Below are positions 61,501 to 64,000 of a stretch of DNA of 64,000 bases, piece after piece (within the stretch, counting starts at the first letter, position 1; every line of letters starts with the position of its first letter). This DNA is from Ascaris suum (taxonomy: Eukaryota > Nematoda > Chromadorea > Rhabditida > Ascarididae): the NCBI GenBank assembly GCA_013433145.1, contig CM024168.1, positions 6,642,184 through 6,706,183 of the forward strand, read 5' to 3'. Made by a program: the position numbers and the translations under genes. The notes under the pieces are model-generated. The model searched no databases, had not been told where the DNA came from, and was given only the letters and a program-made list of their open reading frames with translations.

Positions 61501-63489
61501 TCCGAGTCTGTGACAAAACCTGTTACTGCGTACAAACTCCGAACATCTGCAGATTGGGCTGCATGTAACTCCAATGATACACTGCAAAAGTGTGGACTGC
61601 ATAAGCCCTGTAGTGTTTGTGTGAAAAGGTATGACCGAGGGATGCGGGGGTGGGGGGGGGGGGGGGGAGTGGTGCGCTGCAAACGTGATGAGAGAGGAAC
61701 AAACAGGCGAAGTCGTAAATCGGAATAATATCCCGCGGTGGGGGTTACTGAATACCTCAGTATCGGAGCGACAGGGCAGCATTTAGAAACTAATTCGATA
61801 TACTATAAAATCTTCTCCGTCTCAGTCGACCCAGCCCAATCGATTCCGACCTGAGCTTTTTCAAAAACGAAACATATCCCATGATATCATTTGTATCAGG
61901 CTGCATACGCCACTTCTGTTTCCCAGCCAAGAAGGCTAACATTGCTCAAAAAGAGAACACCTCAATGGAAGGGGATGAGGGAGGGGAGAGTGCTGCTTCA
62001 TTTTTTCCATCCCAGATCCAACTAAAAACTATATGTATGAAGCAGTAAAGGTAAACAAAGATGCAGCAAGCTTACGAGAGCAAGTCTGGAAGAGAACCTT
62101 GTCATTGAGGCCAAGACGAAGCTCAGGCATCCCAGACAGCATTACTCGCATCCGAATCGATCCAACTATTTCACTGCGTAACACAGTGCCCATTGCGTTC
62201 GCCTAAACGTCTTCGAACACTTCATTTATGCAAATGGCGTACATAACTCTCTGACGTAACGTATAAAATTCATCTAATCCTGGAGCTTGCATATTTTTGG
62301 TTCCGATACACATACTTATATCAATAACCCACTATTTTAACTTACTTCGATACGCCGCCACTCTACGGTGCGACTGTCAACTGCAGCAGAAGGTATGCAC
62401 GCATAGCACTTTTAGTGAGAGTAGACAAAATACAAAGGAGAGTCGATTCAAGGGCAAACGCACACTGACGATTTTTCGCAAAGCATACAAAGAATAAAAA
62501 ATCATGCAAAGCTTGAGACAGCGAATAAAAAAGAACGAAAATAGCTGCATATGGAAAACACCACTGGAGACAAAATAAATCAAACGAGCAGAGTCTCAGA
62601 AGATGTTTTCGAGCAATTTTTGAACGCTGAGAGATGAAAGACAGCAATGACAAATTGAGGTTTCAAATATCCGCAAAAAGATTCTATGGTTTCGACATGG
62701 GCACAAAAATTCACAACAAACTTAAAAAGTAGTTTGGTTATTGATTGTACTGCACATAACTGAGGAAGTTTTAACTGTGAGTACACAAAAGACTCACTGA
62801 GTGAAGATCATTCCACCCACACGCAAAAACAGTTGTTTACTCATAAAACATATCACCAAGTAACGTCTCTAGGCATCTTGGCTCATAACTTTACCTTCAA
62901 CAACTGTCGTATGTTAGATTTCATTTTAATTTGCCCAAATTACTCTAGACATCAGCTTACTTCTAGGACTTTACATACGAAACACCATCGCAAAGCACAA
63001 CAAAGGTCCGAGCAAAGAGCAAGTTGCTGCGAAATAACCGTCGGGGATATTGACTTAAACAAATGTTTCTGAATCAATGCAGAAATGGTATCAACGCAAT
63101 ACAGAAATAACCCGCCGATCTCTGTAATACACAAACGATATCCTTCAAAAATTCCCACCTCCCTTCTGCTCGACCGCAGTGAAGCTATTCCTTCCGATCC
63201 CTTTTATTGTTCTCTATTATACCGTTCCGCAATTCTAAGTCGAATTGACCAAGATGTTACACTCATATCTTTTCAACCAGAGCAACTTTTTAACAATTAT
63301 GAGGCACAACCTCGACAAGAAAACCAAAGAAGAGAAATTCTTACCAGCATATTAACTGACTCGATAACATCAAGAAACACTTCATTCTTGCGATATTTTA
63401 GGCCATCGGACCTCCACGAGACTGCATTCGTTACGGCCATCGGGGGACGAGGTGCAATATCGAGTGTGTATCGTTCCTGCGTTATATAT
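58411..63489 (-). CDS. apm-1: Clathrin adaptor AP-1 complex mu subunit, C-terminal two-thirds (partial gene, 6 exons)
   Basis: Medium chain of the AP-1 adaptor, which sorts cargo into clathrin coats at the trans-Golgi network and endosomes. Six minus-strand exons (63489-63345, 62202-62076, 61243-61029, 60505-60346, 60012-59888, 58509-58411) join with consistent phases into about 289 residues plus stop, equivalent to about residues 136-423 of the usual ~423. That covers the whole mu homology domain, which binds Tyr-x-x-hydrophobic signals. The binding-pocket residues are present: Phe and Asp in NEVFLDV (Phe172/Asp174 of AP1M1) and Trp and Arg in LPWVRY (Trp408/Arg410). The N-terminal longin domain lies beyond base 64000. 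Nematodes have two AP-1 mu genes, apm-1 and unc-101. The variants [11 protein letters not shown] and PELNAF..RSFPGGREY suggest the apm-1 type, but that choice rests on memory and is weak. AP-1 mu itself is certain. Confidence 0.97.
59888..60012 (-). CDS. apm-1: AP-1 mu exon: [27 protein letters not shown] block
   Basis: Acceptor GTTTTCCAG, donor CTACAG|GTTTTG, phase 1 in and phase 0 out. It encodes [20 protein letters not shown] and [22 protein letters not shown], matching family text [39 protein letters not shown]. Confidence 0.97.
60346..60505 (-). CDS. apm-1: AP-1 mu exon: [21 protein letters not shown] block
   Basis: Acceptor TTTGTAG, donor CCCG|GTTGGT, leaving phase 1. It encodes [38 protein letters not shown] and [16 protein letters not shown]. 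Most AP-1 mu proteins have FKRRSTANNVEI, so [12 protein letters not shown] is a divergent version of a strongly conserved surface. Confidence 0.96.
61029..61243 (-). CDS. apm-1: AP-1 mu exon: [17 protein letters not shown] block
   Basis: Acceptor TTGTTGAG on the minus strand (AG at 61245-61244), donor AAG|GTAGAC, entering phase 1 and leaving phase 0. It encodes [60 protein letters not shown] and [12 protein letters not shown]. This is the most conserved part of the AP-1 mu subunit and fixes the assignment; the [10 protein letters not shown] motif is diagnostic of AP mu chains. Confidence 0.98.
61652..61667 (+). repeat. G16 homopolymer in an AP-1 mu intron
   Basis: GGGGG, T, then sixteen G, then AGTGG, within the intron between 61244 and 62075. 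It reads as a C run in the transcript. Quadruplex potential and unreliable length. Confidence 0.9.
62076..62202 (-). CDS. apm-1: AP-1 mu exon: [15 protein letters not shown] block
   Basis: CGTTTAG|GCGAACGCA on the minus strand to TCTC|GTAAGC, entering phase 0 and leaving phase 1. It encodes [38 protein letters not shown] and QTCSR, near-identical to AP-1 mu [36 protein letters not shown]. The last residues (QTCS) differ from the usual (D/E)N/GSGRGK. Confidence 0.96.
63345..63489 (-). CDS. apm-1: AP-1 mu exon: end of linker and start of mu homology domain
   Basis: Minus-strand codons give [39 protein letters not shown] and DVIESVNML, then donor CTG|GTAAGA. AP-1 mu proteins normally read YITQEG.KL..APRPP; here RYTLDI replaces that linker. 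The acceptor is taken as TTTAAG (63491-63490), one base before TAT ATA ACG CAG, because ITQE is conserved. An acceptor at ACGCAG, starting the exon at GAACGATAC, is the alternative. FLD carries the Phe and Asp of the Tyr-signal pocket. Confidence 0.93.
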
Positions 63490-64000
63490 CTTAAACAATA
63501 CATTAAAAACGCATCGCCCAAACTCGCCTCAATTTTCGTTTTGGGTTCGAAAATTTCTAGAGGAAAGCAACGAGCCTGCGTAAAACTCGCCTCGGCTCGA
63601 TTAACAGAGTGGCCTTGCTGACTTCAGCCGCTTGCGAAGTCATAAGAGCAGACTCCTGCCGCTTGATGTCCCAGTCTCAAATGAGCAACTGCCTTTGTAG
63701 CTTTGCTCATGCAAAGCACACTCTTAGGCACATCTGCAAATTCGGATATCAAACCGCCGAAACACTTTACAATTCCATGTACGCAGCAGTCTTCCAGCCA
63801 ACACTTCTCACCAACTGAAACACCTCATTCGATACCTATCCTTTCTATCGCATACTGTTGCAACAGTTGTCCTTTACAACCTCTCCATAACACACATGAC
63901 AAACAGACAAAACTGCAGCGAACACAAATTTAAGCCTTTTGATCGTGAAATAACAAATTGAAACATAATTCATGATAAGTGCAAACAAAAATTGCGAAAC
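63490..64000 (-). other. AP-1 mu intron, upstream part cut by the window edge
   Basis: No match to the expected upstream exon (the family has a segment like ELLDEMMDFGFPQTTESRIL before YITQ). The preceding exon therefore lies beyond base 64000. The plus-strand frame of 178 codons at 63085-63621 is antisense to the exon and intron and is not a gene. Confidence 0.7.

Noticed and set aside
63085..63621. 178-codon plus-strand open frame
   Set aside because: Antisense to the AP-1 mu exon (63345-63489) and introns; the minus-strand match is unambiguous.

Overview
The window is eukaryotic, almost certainly nematode nuclear DNA. It is AT-rich, genes are split into short exons with GT..AG introns of about 0.3 to 1.7 kb, and intron 3' ends are T-rich (TTTGCAG, TTTTAG, TTTCAG). 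The two genes that can be identified are a MAP1/Futsch-family protein and a clathrin adaptor AP-1 mu chain whose sequence looks nematode-like. Long introns and wide gene spacing fit a parasitic lineage better than Caenorhabditis, but genus and species cannot be fixed from this sequence.

Layout. (1) 1-26.7 kb: no gene supported. This is AT-rich DNA with purine or pyrimidine tracts, one GC-richer patch near 22.4-22.6 kb, a 28-bp tandem repeat at 22.86-22.99 kb, a dispersed repeat pair at 14.8 and 16.45 kb, and a G18 run. (2) 26.76-45.57 kb, plus strand: a complete MAP1-family gene (maph-1 type) in about 21 exons, about 990 residues. It has an N-terminal beta-lactamase-like fold, a long low-complexity middle and the conserved MAP1 C-terminal (light-chain) domain. 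Two exons carry apparent one-base frame breaks, both at G or C homopolymers. (3) 45.6-58.4 kb: intergenic. It holds 3' flank, a compositionally different zone at 48.4-51.7 kb with unidentified broken reading frames, an LTR-like block at 52.08-52.52 kb, a 144-bp (AT)n microsatellite, and a stretch at 54.2-55.9 kb with coding-like but interrupted minus-strand frames. (4) 58.41-63.49 kb, minus strand: the last six exons of an AP-1 mu (mu homology domain) gene, whose 5' exons lie beyond base 64000.

The two genes converge on the intergenic zone. By eye the plus strand is T-rich along the MAP gene and becomes A-rich around 56 kb, as expected if intronic sense strands are T-rich and the transcribed strand switches. 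The two products act in different processes (microtubule binding; clathrin sorting at trans-Golgi/endosomes), and nothing shows that they work together. I found no operon, RNA gene of good quality, CRISPR array or undescribed biological system. The most useful leads are the frame breaks, the unidentified minus-strand remnant at 54-56 kb and the LTR-like block.
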